64,000 nucleotides of DNA from an uncultured Prevotella sp. (GTDB lineage: Bacteria; Bacteroidota; Bacteroidia; Bacteroidales; Bacteroidaceae): assembly GCA_900316295.1 (NCBI GenBank), contig ONCJ01000007.1:1-64000 (forward strand), given 5' to 3'. The first letter of the stretch is position 1. Every line of letters begins with the position of its first letter. The position numbers were made by a program, and so were the translations under genes. Shown piece by piece: positions 1-6,797 of this stretch. A model generated the notes under the pieces. It saw nothing but the letters and a program-made list of their open reading frames with translations, was not told the origin of the DNA and made no database searches.

Positions 1-200
1 GCCTCATCATTAAACTTGGTGGCGATGTATAGACACTCAGTCTTGGTCAAGGAGTAGCAGGGGCGAAGCTCCCCCTTTTTGTCTCGGTATTCAACCAGCT
101 GAAATTTCAGCCCGTTAACTTTCTCCCATGCTGGCTCCATATTTCTGATAGCTTGCATCACGTTCTTGTGTTGTTTACCAGTCACCACTGCGAGATCTGC
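1..200 (-). pseudogene. Rha-like phage regulatory protein fragment (runs off the left edge)
   Basis: Read on the minus strand from about position 200, the frame gives ADLAVVTGKQHKNVMQAIRN, then MEPAWEKVNGLKFQL and CYSLTKTECLYIATKFNDEA, and continues past the window edge. This is the N-terminal pattern of the Rha family (phage/prophage regulators with an SSxDLA..TGK.H..V..xI start). No ATG lies upstream in frame: a TGA precedes the homologous part by eight codons, so the normal start is missing. Only GTG codons or the internal ATG could serve. It follows directly on a second copy of the same domain in another frame. I read it as a broken or rearranged gene, but its C-terminal part is outside the window. 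Confidence 0.5.
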
Positions 201-204
201 TGGA

Positions 205-324
205 CAGACACTCGGTCTTGGTCAGTGAGTAGCAAGGTAATGTACGACCAGTAGGGTCCTTGTATGTACTGAGCTGAAATTTCAGCCCAGATACTTTCTC
301 CCATGCTGGCTCCATGTTTCTATG
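205..324 (-). pseudogene. Second Rha-like fragment, fused out of frame to the first
   Basis: The minus strand encodes RNMEPAWEKVSGLKFQL followed by a variant segment and CYSLTKTECL, nearly the same block as in the neighbouring fragment. After TECL it runs into the start of the second copy in the wrong frame and stops eight codons later. Upstream of RNM there is no homologous N-terminus; the sequence becomes low-complexity (repeats of ACAAGT). The arrangement looks like a deletion or unequal crossover between two rha-type genes. Domain assignment is by pattern recognition only. Confidence 0.45.
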
Positions 325-984
325 GCGTACAAGTAAATACAAGAAAATACAAGTCCTGCACAAGTTTTTGTACAAGTTTGCACAAGTTTTTGGGCAGCGA
401 ATATTTATTGATGTTGGAGCGTCCAACGTCCAACGTCCAATAAATCTTGTTTTAGCAAAAATTACTATATATATAATAATGTTCGCGCGATATTATTCTA
501 CACGCTTACACGTTATGCTGAATAAAAAATTCGGTTTTATTTTCCAAAACGCCGATTAGATTTTCTTTTGCGTTTTGTAAACATTTCGGAAAATTTTCCT
601 CCGCCATCAAAAATACCCGAACTTTCCCTTGCAAACCCCACCCCTGATGTTGTACCTTTGCAATAGCAATAGATGCTATGGCGATTGTGGGCTGCGGCTC
701 AGCATAGCTCGAGCGAGTCTCGGCTCTACATTCGCACTTGCACCACAATTGCATCAGCAATGTGAGAACAAAGCGTAGCCTACCCCCAACCCCTCCCAAA
801 GGGAGGGGGGCTCTACCCCTTCGGGGGTTAGGGTACGGCAAAAGAGAAAGGCTAATTGAGGTTCACCTCTCTGGATAGTAGACAGGAGTCAGCTGCAGAT
901 GACGAACGAATACTCCAGAATGGCGCCAACAAATGAGTGGGCACACATCCTCAATAAGCTGAACGAGAGAACTAACTAATTATT

Positions 985-1030
985 AACTAACTTAAAAAAT
1001 GGCCCTAAACCTCCAGCAAGCAGCAGTAAC
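985..1030 (+). repeat. Direct repeat, copy 1 (copy 2 at 1082-1124)
   Basis: The block AACTAACTTAAAAAATGGCC plus CCTCCAGCAAGCAGCAGTAAC recurs about 95 bp downstream with only small indels. The interval between copies contains the GC-rich CCTCCCCTTGGGAGG block. Function unknown. Confidence 0.7.
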
Positions 1031-1081
1031 CCACGTGAGTGGCAGGGCTCCCTCCCCTTGGGAGGGCTGGGGGTGGGCTCC

Positions 1082-1124
1082 TAACTAAAAAATGGCCCTA
1101 AAACCTCCAGCAAGCAGCAGTAAC
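1082..1124 (+). repeat. Direct repeat, copy 2 (copy 1 at 985-1030)
   Basis: Second copy of the AAAAAATGGCCCTAAA..CCTCCAGCAAGCAGCAG block. It lies immediately downstream of the toxin gene's 3' end (toxin is on the minus strand). Confidence 0.7.
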
Positions 1125-1167
1125 GTCCTAACTGACAAACGTAGCACAGAAATATGGAAATCGATCG

Positions 1168-1467
1168 TTATTTCTTCTGATATACTTTCAGCGGTTTGCG
1201 TGCTGACGAACGAATACTCAGCACGATCAGTTTGCGAGTGTTATATCGAAAAATGATGGTGAACCCCATCTGATAGAAGAACCTAACGTCAGGTCGTGTG
1301 GAAGGGCTGCTTGCTGTGGGTGTTTGGGCAAGCCGTTGCAAATCTTCAAGAAGGCAGTGCAACAGCCGGCGGCTGTACTTGTCCGAACCGTTACGCTCGT
1401 CATAGAACGTCAGAATCTTATGCAACTGCTTGGTGCTGCGCAGACTGAATTCAATGGTTAGAGCCAT
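1168..1467 (-). CDS. Type II toxin of the RelE/ParE superfamily
   Basis: A 99-residue basic protein with the RelE/ParE shape: an N-terminal strand (LTIEFSLRSTKQL), two helices carrying a YSRRLLHCLLEDLQRL segment, and C-terminal strands VRFFYQMGFTIIFRYN and KLIVLSIRSS ending in basic residues. Such toxins are either mRNA interferases or gyrase inhibitors; sequence alone does not say which. The ATG at 1467 lies inside the end of the antitoxin gene (10-bp overlap), the usual translational coupling of such pairs. Both genes lie on the minus strand next to R-M genes, consistent with a defence or stabilisation module. Confidence 0.8.
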   Translation of the reverse strand: MALTIEFSLRSTKQLHKILTFYDERNGSDKYSRRLLHCLLEDLQRLAQTPTASSPSTRPDVRFFYQMGFTIIFRYNTRKLIVLSIRSSARKPLKVYQKK

Positions 1468-1703
1468 CGGGAGAACATGGTTTTAAATTCTGACATTGAA
1501 ACCACCTCGCCACGCTCCACCTCGGCTATCTCCTGCTCTATATCAGGTGTCACTTGTAGCACGCCATCCACGGTGTGGGCGTATTCCACATCGTCGGGAA
1601 TGACAGATTCCTCGTATGCGTAGGCCACGTCAGCAACGGGCTCCTGAGCGGTCAGGCAACTGCCGTCTTCTTCCGTGATGGGATATGGTTTGCTCTCTTT
1701 CAT
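1458..1703 (-). CDS. Antitoxin partner of the RelE/ParE-type toxin
   Basis: An 81-residue acidic protein starting MKESKPYPITEEDG and ending FKTMFSRWL, immediately upstream of and overlapping the toxin gene by 10 bp. No clear DNA-binding domain is visible. The acidic, probably unstructured middle (EIAEVERGEVVSMSEF) fits an antitoxin that wraps its toxin. I chose the ATG at 1703; two codons upstream there is only a TTG. Assignment rests mainly on position and overlap, since antitoxins of this kind are poorly conserved. Confidence 0.7.
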   Translation of the reverse strand: MKESKPYPITEEDGSCLTAQEPVADVAYAYEESVIPDDVEYAHTVDGVLQVTPDIEQEIAEVERGEVVSMSEFKTMFSRWL

Positions 1704-1812
1704 CGTCAATGCAGTTTTTATGCTACAAAAATACGATAAAAATATGAGACCACCAAACCTTTCTCAATTTTTCTGTGCCACGATGTCAAAGAACGCTTCT
1801 TTTAATATATCG

Positions 1813-1977
1813 CTATTCAAATACTTGTCGTAATATGGCTTGTTTCAAGGCGTCGCACTCCTGAGAAATCTTTTTGTAGTTCGCTTGCAGGCGGTCAACC
1901 TTAGATTTGAGGGAGTCGAGAGTGGCGACGATGGATTGCTGCTCGGAGAGAGGAGGAAATGACAAAACAAAAATCAT
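1813..1977 (-). pseudogene. Remnant of an hsdS (type I specificity subunit) C-terminus
   Basis: Minus-strand translation of 54 codons gives FPPLSEQQSIVATLDSLKSK followed by a heptad-like helix (VDRLQANYKKISQECDALK) and ends ILRQVFE. The PPLxEQxxIV motif followed by a long coiled coil is the signature of the conserved distal part of HsdS. The intact hsdS at 5565 has the matching PPLDEQRSIV motif but a clearly different helix, so this is a leftover of another type I system. Its upstream part is missing: the homologous frame meets the AATCATAGGGA repeat end at 1972-1982. It lies on the same strand as the toxin-antitoxin pair. Confidence 0.75.
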
Positions 1978-2070
1978 AGGGAAGAGGTTTTTGATTCCTT
2001 TCTTATAATCACACTATCTGACACTATTTGTTCAGTTTATATATTAGCGAGTATGGAAGTCCCTATGATT
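1972..2070. repeat. 86-bp direct repeat, copy 1 (1985-2070), inside 11-bp inverted ends
   Basis: Positions 1985-2070 match 10892-10977 at 85 of 86 bases (one A/G difference near the end). The unit starts AGGTTTTTGATTCC and ends GGAAGTCCCTATGATT. In this copy the block is also bounded by perfect 11-bp inverted repeats, AATCATAGGGA (1972-1982) and TCCCTATGATT (2060-2070), giving it the look of a small non-autonomous element. The two copies bracket the R-M operon exactly: all genes from the XRE regulator to hsdR lie between them. Confidence 0.85.
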
Positions 2071-2073
2071 TTT

Positions 2074-2101
2074 CTAATTGTACCGAATTCGATACAATTA
2101 G
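2074..2101. other. 28-bp near-perfect palindrome
   Basis: CTAATTGTA and TACAATTAG flank an inner CCGAATTCGA; 13 of 14 base pairs match across the dyad. It begins 3 bp after the 86-bp repeat. It could be a dimeric protein binding site, a recombination site or a cruciform. No nearby gene start depends on it, as the first gene of the operon begins at 2541. Confidence 0.6.
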
Positions 2102-2175
2102 GAATGCTGCAGGAAGCACGTATGCTCAACGCCCTTTTGGGCACGGCAGGCATGCAGAGCTGCGGAATGTTGTAA

Positions 2176-2201
2176 GCGTCCACCGTCCACCCGTCCAATA
2201 A
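2176..2201 (+). repeat. GCGTCCA word block
   Basis: GCGTCCACCGTCCACCCGTCC followed by AATAA is a variant of the GCGTCCAACGTCCAACGTCC block at 419, 10982 and 12134. Between here and the promoter at 2510 I see no gene. Confidence 0.5.
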
Positions 2202-2472
2202 TAGTTTAATAAAGATGTTTTCTTGCATTTTAAGTTTATTTGAGATGAAAAATCGCACTTAAATCGTAAAATTATATGTTTTTCGCTTGTTTTCAGTTGT
2301 GTGGGAGTTCACGAACTTTTTGAGATTGGTTGCTGACTATCTAGAAAATCAAATGCCAATTGGAGTATGCTGTTTGGCGTTACCCTTTTAACCAGAGGAT
2401 ATCAGTAAGGGATAGTCTGTGTTGTGTCAATCTGCCTAAAAAGAGTTAAAAGAGCGCCATGTTTTAGAATAT

Positions 2473-2517
2473 ATTTTCTAATTTAGAAAATTATTTCGAT
2501 TTTTATTAGTATATTTG
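2473..2517 (+). promoter_or_regulatory. Promoter and probable operator of the R-M operon
   Basis: A TATATTTG box at 2510-2517 fits the Bacteroidetes -7 element, 23 bp before the start codon at 2541. Just upstream lies a perfect 19-bp dyad, ATTTTCTAATTTAGAAAAT (2473-2491), with another half-site TTTAGAA at 2463-2469. A dyad overlapping the -33 region ahead of an XRE gene is the layout expected for autoregulation by an R-M controller protein (inference). Confidence 0.6.
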
Positions 2518-2540
2518 CAGCAGTTATTTGAAGTTATCAT

Positions 2541-2768
2541 ATGGAACAAAAGAATTTGAATAGGCTACGGGTGATTATTGCCGAAAAGAACCTAACCAAC
2601 AAGTGGTTATCTGAGCAACTTGGAGTTGGTCAGGCAACGGTTTCAAAATGGGTACAGAACAACGCTCAACCCAATCTTGAAATGTTGATTAAGATATCAA
2701 AACTACTCAATGTCGATATCAATGAACTTATTCGATCTGAGGAAGTACAAATTGACGTGCAAAATTAA
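2541..2768 (+). CDS. XRE-family HTH regulator of the type I R-M operon
   Basis: A 75-residue protein that is almost entirely a lambda-Cro/C1-type helix-turn-helix: NLTNKWLSEQLGVGQATVSK places the two HTH helices at about residues 17-37, and the tail LLNVDINELI is the usual final helix. It is the first gene after the promoter at 2510 and ends 20 bp before hsdM, so it is probably cotranscribed. Size and position resemble controller (C) proteins that time methylase against nuclease expression; this role is inferred. The palindrome at 2473-2491 is the likely binding site. Confidence 0.85.
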   Translation: MEQKNLNRLRVIIAEKNLTNKWLSEQLGVGQATVSKWVQNNAQPNLEMLIKISKLLNVDINELIRSEEVQIDVQN

Positions 2769-2788
2769 TGTTCTAATATTGAATCCCG

Positions 2789-4639
2789 ATGGACAACAAA
2801 CAATATAACGCTCTTTTCTCTTTCATTTGGAATATTGCCAACGATGTATTGGTACATGCTTTTGAGAAGGGAGATTACAAAAAGATCATCCTGCCGTTCA
2901 TGGTGCTTCGTCGTATCGACGTGCTCCTTGAACCGACTAAGGCTGCCGTGCTCCAGAAGAAGGAGTTTTGCGACAGCCATAACCTTGTTGATTATACTCC
3001 GTTCCTCACTCAGGTGACAGGTTATCCGTTCTACAACACTTCTGCGTTTACGATGAAGACTCTGAAGAATGAGATAGACCCACAACGCTTGAAGATGAAT
3101 ATCATTGAGTACTTCAATGGTTTCTCGCAGGACGTGCAGGACATTATCGACAAGTTTAAACTCCGTCAGCAGGTAGATAACCTCACAGAGGCAGGTCGCC
3201 TTGGTTCGCTCTTGGAGAAGTTCACCGATGAAAATATCAACCTCTCTGTGAAGCCTGTCATGGAGGAAGTGACAGAGAAGGATGGCACAAAGAAGATGGT
3301 AGAACGTCTGCCTGGACTCGACAACCACACCATGGGAACCATCTTTGAAGAGCTGCTCCGTAAGTTCAATGAGGAAAACAATGTGACCGAAGCCGGTGAG
3401 CACTTTACGCCTCGTGACTATGTGCGTCTGCTCGGACAGTTGGCTATTGTACCAATCAAAGACAAACTGGCCGATAACACCTACACGATTTATGATGGCG
3501 CATGTGGTACTGGTGGAATATTGACGATTGCCCAAGAAGAGATTGAGCGCATTGCCAAGGAAACGGGCAAGCGTGTCCGTACAAGTATCTTCGGTCAGGA
3601 ATTGCAGCCTGATACATACGCCACCTGCAAGGCAGACCTTATGATTTCAGGCAATATCAATAAGTTTACTTATCGTCTTGGTACAGTTGACCATCAGTAT
3701 ATTGCCTTCGGTTCGACTATCAGTCAGGATGGCCATGCTGGCGAAAAGTTTGACTTCTGCATCTCGAATCCCCCATTCGGTACTCCATGGAAGGAAGACC
3801 TGAAGAACTGGGGCATTGGTGACAAGAAAGAGATAACTGATCCACGCTTCTTTGATGGAGTGACGAGTTTCATTCCAGACATTGGCGACTGTCAGATGCT
3901 CTTCCTTGCCAACAATGTAAGCCGAATGAAAGACACTCCACTCGGCACTCGCATTGTGGAAGTGCATAACGGGAGTTCGTTGTTCACAGGTAATGCTGGT
4001 GGTGGCGAGAGCAACCTGCGCAAGTATATCATTGAGAATGACTTGTTGGAGGCTATTGTGGCTATGCCAGAAAAAGACTTCTATAACACGGGCATCTCAA
4101 CATACATTTGGATTATAACCAATCGTAAAGAGGAGCGTCGCAAGGGTTTTGTACAACTCATTGATGCCTCAAATATCTGTACACCACTTCGTAAGAACCT
4201 TGGCGAGAAGAACTGTGAAACAGCAGAGGATGACCGAAAGCACATCCTTCAGTTGCTGATGGACTTCAAGGAAACGCCTGAAAGCAAGATTTTCAAGAAC
4301 GAAGAGTTTGGCTATTGGCAGGTGCCCGTCATGCGCCCTAAGCGTGACGATGAGGGCAACATCATCCTGAAGAAGGGCAAGCCACAGATGGTCTGTGTGA
4401 AGAAAGAGTCAGAGCAGATACCTTTGTTGTACCCTGGTGGCATTGCAGCCTTCTATGAGAATGAGGTGAAGCCCTACGATGAGGAAGCAGAATTTGGTGA
4501 ACCTATCATCGGATATGAGCTCTCCTTTACCAAGTATTTCTACAAGCCTGTTCAGCTCCGTACGCTCGATGAGATTATGGCAGAGGTGAATATCCTTGAA
4601 TCAGAAACCGATGGCCTCTGGGCTGAAATATTGAAGTAG
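2789..4639 (+). CDS. hsdM: Type I restriction-modification system, N6-adenine methyltransferase subunit HsdM
   Basis: 616 residues. The N-terminal helical domain (about 1-165) starts with NALFSFIWNIANDVL, and the methyltransferase domain follows. The SAM-binding motif DGACGTGG is near residue 236 and the catalytic NPPF near 327, the order of gamma-class N6-adenine methylases. The sequence around EAGEHFTPRDYVRLL (about 202-216) is the HsdM FTPR motif. With HsdS it methylates adenines in both halves of a bipartite target and joins HsdR in the restriction complex. Length is normal, the frame is uninterrupted, and it sits second in the operon. Confidence 0.95.
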   Translation: MDNKQYNALFSFIWNIANDVLVHAFEKGDYKKIILPFMVLRRIDVLLEPTKAAVLQKKEFCDSHNLVDYTPFLTQVTGYPFYNTSAFTMKTLKNEIDPQRLKMNIIEYFNGFSQDVQDIIDKFKLRQQVDNLTEAGRLGSLLEKFTDENINLSVKPVMEEVTEKDGTKKMVERLPGLDNHTMGTIFEELLRKFNEENNVTEAGEHFTPRDYVRLLGQLAIVPIKDKLADNTYTIYDGACGTGGILTIAQEEIERIAKETGKRVRTSIFGQELQPDTYATCKADLMISGNINKFTYRLGTVDHQYIAFGSTISQDGHAGEKFDFCISNPPFGTPWKEDLKNWGIGDKKEITDPRFFDGVTSFIPDIGDCQMLFLANNVSRMKDTPLGTRIVEVHNGSSLFTGNAGGGESNLRKYIIENDLLEAIVAMPEKDFYNTGISTYIWIITNRKEERRKGFVQLIDASNICTPLRKNLGEKNCETAEDDRKHILQLLMDFKETPESKIFKNEEFGYWQVPVMRPKRDDEGNIILKKGKPQMVCVKKESEQIPLLYPGGIAAFYENEVKPYDEEAEFGEPIIGYELSFTKYFYKPVQLRTLDEIMAEVNILESETDGLWAEILK

Positions 4640-4678
4640 GAAGACAACAGGCAAAGCATCGTTAGCAGAAAGAATGAT

Positions 4679-5560
4679 ATGACAAGTAAGAGATCCATAC
4701 GATTCTATAAAGACCATATAGTACGTGCTGTATGGGACGATGAGAACAATCATTGGTGGTTCTCCGTCCTCGATATCGTAGGTGCCATCAATGAGCAGGA
4801 TGACCATGAGAAAAACCGCAACTATTGGAAGTATCTGAAAGCCAAGTTGCGTAAAGAACACAGTGAGTTGGTTAGTGACACTACCCAACTGAAACTGACA
4901 GCTCTTGACGGCAAGAAGTACAACACCGACGTTATCAGTCAGGCGGGTGTGGAAGAGCTCGCAAAATCTATTCATAACCAGCAGGCTATGGCCTTTCTGG
5001 ATTGGTTTAAATATAGCGAAAATACTATTGATGGACAAAGCCGAAAGAAAGCCTATACGCTATGGGAGAGCAATCTTGTGGCCGATAAAGACGTGGGCAA
5101 GGTAAAGTCACTGCAGCAAATCCATGCCTTTCTTTTCGGGGGACTTTACGACTTTGCAGGTAAGATTCGTACCAAAACCATTGCAAAAGGCAATACCCTG
5201 TTCTGCCTGGCTGAACATCTGCATAGTTATCTGAAGACAGTCGAGGCAATGCCGGAAACCACCTTCGATGAGATTGTGGAAAAGTATGTAGAGATGAACG
5301 CTGCTCATCCGTTTATGGAGGGTAACGGGCGCAGCACTCGCATTTGGCTGGACCTGATTTTCAAGAAACGACTGAAAATGTGCGTAGACTGGAGTAAGAT
5401 AGACAAACGCGAATACCTAAATGCGATGATAGCAACCCATACGTCAGATAACAGCAAGATTCACGCATTGCTAAAGCAGGCTTTGACCGATCGCATCGAT
5501 GATCGCGAGATGTTTATGAAGGGTATTGATTATTCATACTATTACGAACAGGAGGACTAA
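4679..5560 (+). CDS. DinD/BRO-N domain fused to a Fic domain, inside the R-M operon
   Basis: 293 residues in two parts. Residues about 5-110 resemble the N-terminus of BRO/DinD-type proteins (VRAVWDDENNHWWFSVLDIV, then QLKLTALDGKKYNTDV and a final FLDWF). Residues about 140-285 are a Fic domain with the complete motif HPFMEGNGRSTR at 210-221, so the residues needed for AMP transfer to a protein hydroxyl are present. I see no obvious (S/T)xxxE(G/N) inhibitory motif. The gene lies 39 bp after hsdM and 4 bp before hsdS, so it belongs to the operon. The target is unknown. A role as an R-M regulator or as a toxin triggered when restriction fails is inference. Confidence 0.85.
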   Translation: MTSKRSIRFYKDHIVRAVWDDENNHWWFSVLDIVGAINEQDDHEKNRNYWKYLKAKLRKEHSELVSDTTQLKLTALDGKKYNTDVISQAGVEELAKSIHNQQAMAFLDWFKYSENTIDGQSRKKAYTLWESNLVADKDVGKVKSLQQIHAFLFGGLYDFAGKIRTKTIAKGNTLFCLAEHLHSYLKTVEAMPETTFDEIVEKYVEMNAAHPFMEGNGRSTRIWLDLIFKKRLKMCVDWSKIDKREYLNAMIATHTSDNSKIHALLKQALTDRIDDREMFMKGIDYSYYYEQED

Positions 5561-5564
5561 GCGT

Positions 5565-6797
5565 ATGGAGAGATATAGCGAATATAAAGATAGTGGAGTA
5601 CAATGGCTTGGAGAGATTCCGGGGCATTGGAGATGTGTACTAATACATCGTCTATTTAACATCAAAGCCGGTGGAGATGTAAAACCTGATTTTTTCTCTG
5701 ATAAAAAAGACGACAGTCATCCTTATCCTGTATATACAAATACAAAATCTGCTAATGATATTTATGCTTATACAAGTTTAGCAACATGCCCAGGAAATTC
5801 AATAACTGTAACGGGGCGTGGAGAGGTTGGACATGCTATCTATCGAGAAAAACCATATGATGCAATAATTCGCCTACTCTCATTAAGTCCTAAAAACACA
5901 AATATTGTCTGTAAATTTTATGCATACTTCATTGATACCGTGATACCATTCACAAGTGATAGTGCAGCTATAGGTCAATTATCTGCAATTCAAATCAAGG
6001 CGAAACATGTAACTCTTCCTTCTCTCTCCGAGCAGCACTCCATTGTATCTTACCTTGATGACAAGTGTGGGAAGATAGACAAGATGCTTGAAGGGAAACA
6101 GAAACAAATTGAACTGTTGGCAGAAATGAAGCAACGCATCATTGCTGATGCTGTCACTCGTGGGCTGAATCCTGATGTCAAGATGAAAGCAACCAACATC
6201 CCTTGGTTGCCCGAGATTCCTGAGCATTGGGAGTTAAGGAAAATGAAATATTTATTTAGAGAAAGGAGCGAGAAAAATCATCCGACAGAGCCAATGCTTT
6301 CAGCAACACAGACACATGGTGTTATTCTGCAATCAAAATATAGTGGTCGTGTAGTTGTCGTCAATACTGGTTTCGAAGGTCTTAAACTCGTTAAGGTTGG
6401 AGATTTTGTAATTCATCTTCGTTCTTTTCAGGGAGGTATAGAATTAGCATATGATCAAGGTATCATAAGTTCTGCTTATACTATATTGTCCTTGAATGAT
6501 TCTACACAATCAGATTATTTCAGATATTTGTTTAAGAGTATTCCTTTTATAGATTTGCTCAAAACATGTGTCACAGGAATTCGTGAGGGTCAAAATATAA
6601 ATTATGCCAAGTTAAAGCAAAATAGAATTCCACTCCCTCCATTAGATGAGCAACGGTCCATCGTCTCGTACATCACCGACAAGACAGCCAAGATTGACAC
6701 CCTCACCGGCAAGCTCCAGCAAGAGATAGAGTCCATCAAAGAATACAAGCAGCGTCTCATCAGCGACGTTGTAACAGGTCAAATCAAAGTATGTTAA
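5565..6797 (+). CDS. hsdS: Type I restriction-modification system specificity subunit HsdS
   Basis: 410 residues starting MERYSEYKDSGVQWLGEIP, a typical HsdS opening; a GGAGG lies upstream of this ATG, which I prefer over one 39 bp earlier inside fic. Two target-recognition domains (about 25-165 and 225-360) are each followed by a conserved helix: LSEQHSIVSYLDDK...KID and LDEQRSIVSYITDK...KID. These helices set the spacing of the two half-sites. The two recognition domains are visibly more AT-rich than the conserved helices and the rest of the operon, as expected if they are exchanged by recombination. The recognition sequence cannot be read from the protein. Confidence 0.93.
   Translation: MERYSEYKDSGVQWLGEIPGHWRCVLIHRLFNIKAGGDVKPDFFSDKKDDSHPYPVYTNTKSANDIYAYTSLATCPGNSITVTGRGEVGHAIYREKPYDAIIRLLSLSPKNTNIVCKFYAYFIDTVIPFTSDSAAIGQLSAIQIKAKHVTLPSLSEQHSIVSYLDDKCGKIDKMLEGKQKQIELLAEMKQRIIADAVTRGLNPDVKMKATNIPWLPEIPEHWELRKMKYLFRERSEKNHPTEPMLSATQTHGVILQSKYSGRVVVVNTGFEGLKLVKVGDFVIHLRSFQGGIELAYDQGIISSAYTILSLNDSTQSDYFRYLFKSIPFIDLLKTCVTGIREGQNINYAKLKQNRIPLPPLDEQRSIVSYITDKTAKIDTLTGKLQQEIESIKEYKQRLISDVVTGQIKVC

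Larger units (their letters stand above)
325..1167. other. Intergenic region with repeats and no supportable gene
   Basis: About 840 bases without a convincing gene. It holds ACAAGT-type low-complexity words (about 330-392), the word block GCGTCCAACGTCCAACGTCC at 419-438 that recurs at 10982 and 12134 (and variant at 2176), and a TACCTTTG promoter-like box at 653-660. Two GC-rich inverted blocks containing CCTCCC..GGGAGG (about 781-830 and 1047-1078) lie in opposite orientation. A duplicated block of about 44 bp lies at 985-1030 and 1082-1124. A tiny reading frame near 899-979 (MTNEYSRMAPTNEW...) has an AGGAG upstream but no recognisable relatives; I do not call it a gene. Confidence 0.6.

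Noticed and set aside
506-841. Open frame of 111 codons on the minus strand
   Set aside because: It spans GC-rich inverted repeats and low-complexity DNA, has odd composition (Pro/Arg/Cys-rich start) and no recognisable domain.
899-979. 26-codon frame MTNEYSRMAPTNEW... with AGGAG upstream
   Set aside because: Too short and without relatives or conservation that I can recognise; it sits among repeats. Kept as a note only.
2037-2258. Open frame of 73 codons ending GTSILANI, similar to one at 10944-11186
   Set aside because: The shared peptide end comes only from the 86-bp non-coding repeat; the rest differs and has no coding character.
2765-3535. A 256-codon frame antisense to hsdM
   Set aside because: Shadow of the hsdM reading frame; no promoter or domain.
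5565-6797. Invertible hsdS shufflon
   Set aside because: Only one intact hsdS exists, no recombinase gene is present, and the remnant at 1813 is too diverged from it to act as a long inverted repeat.
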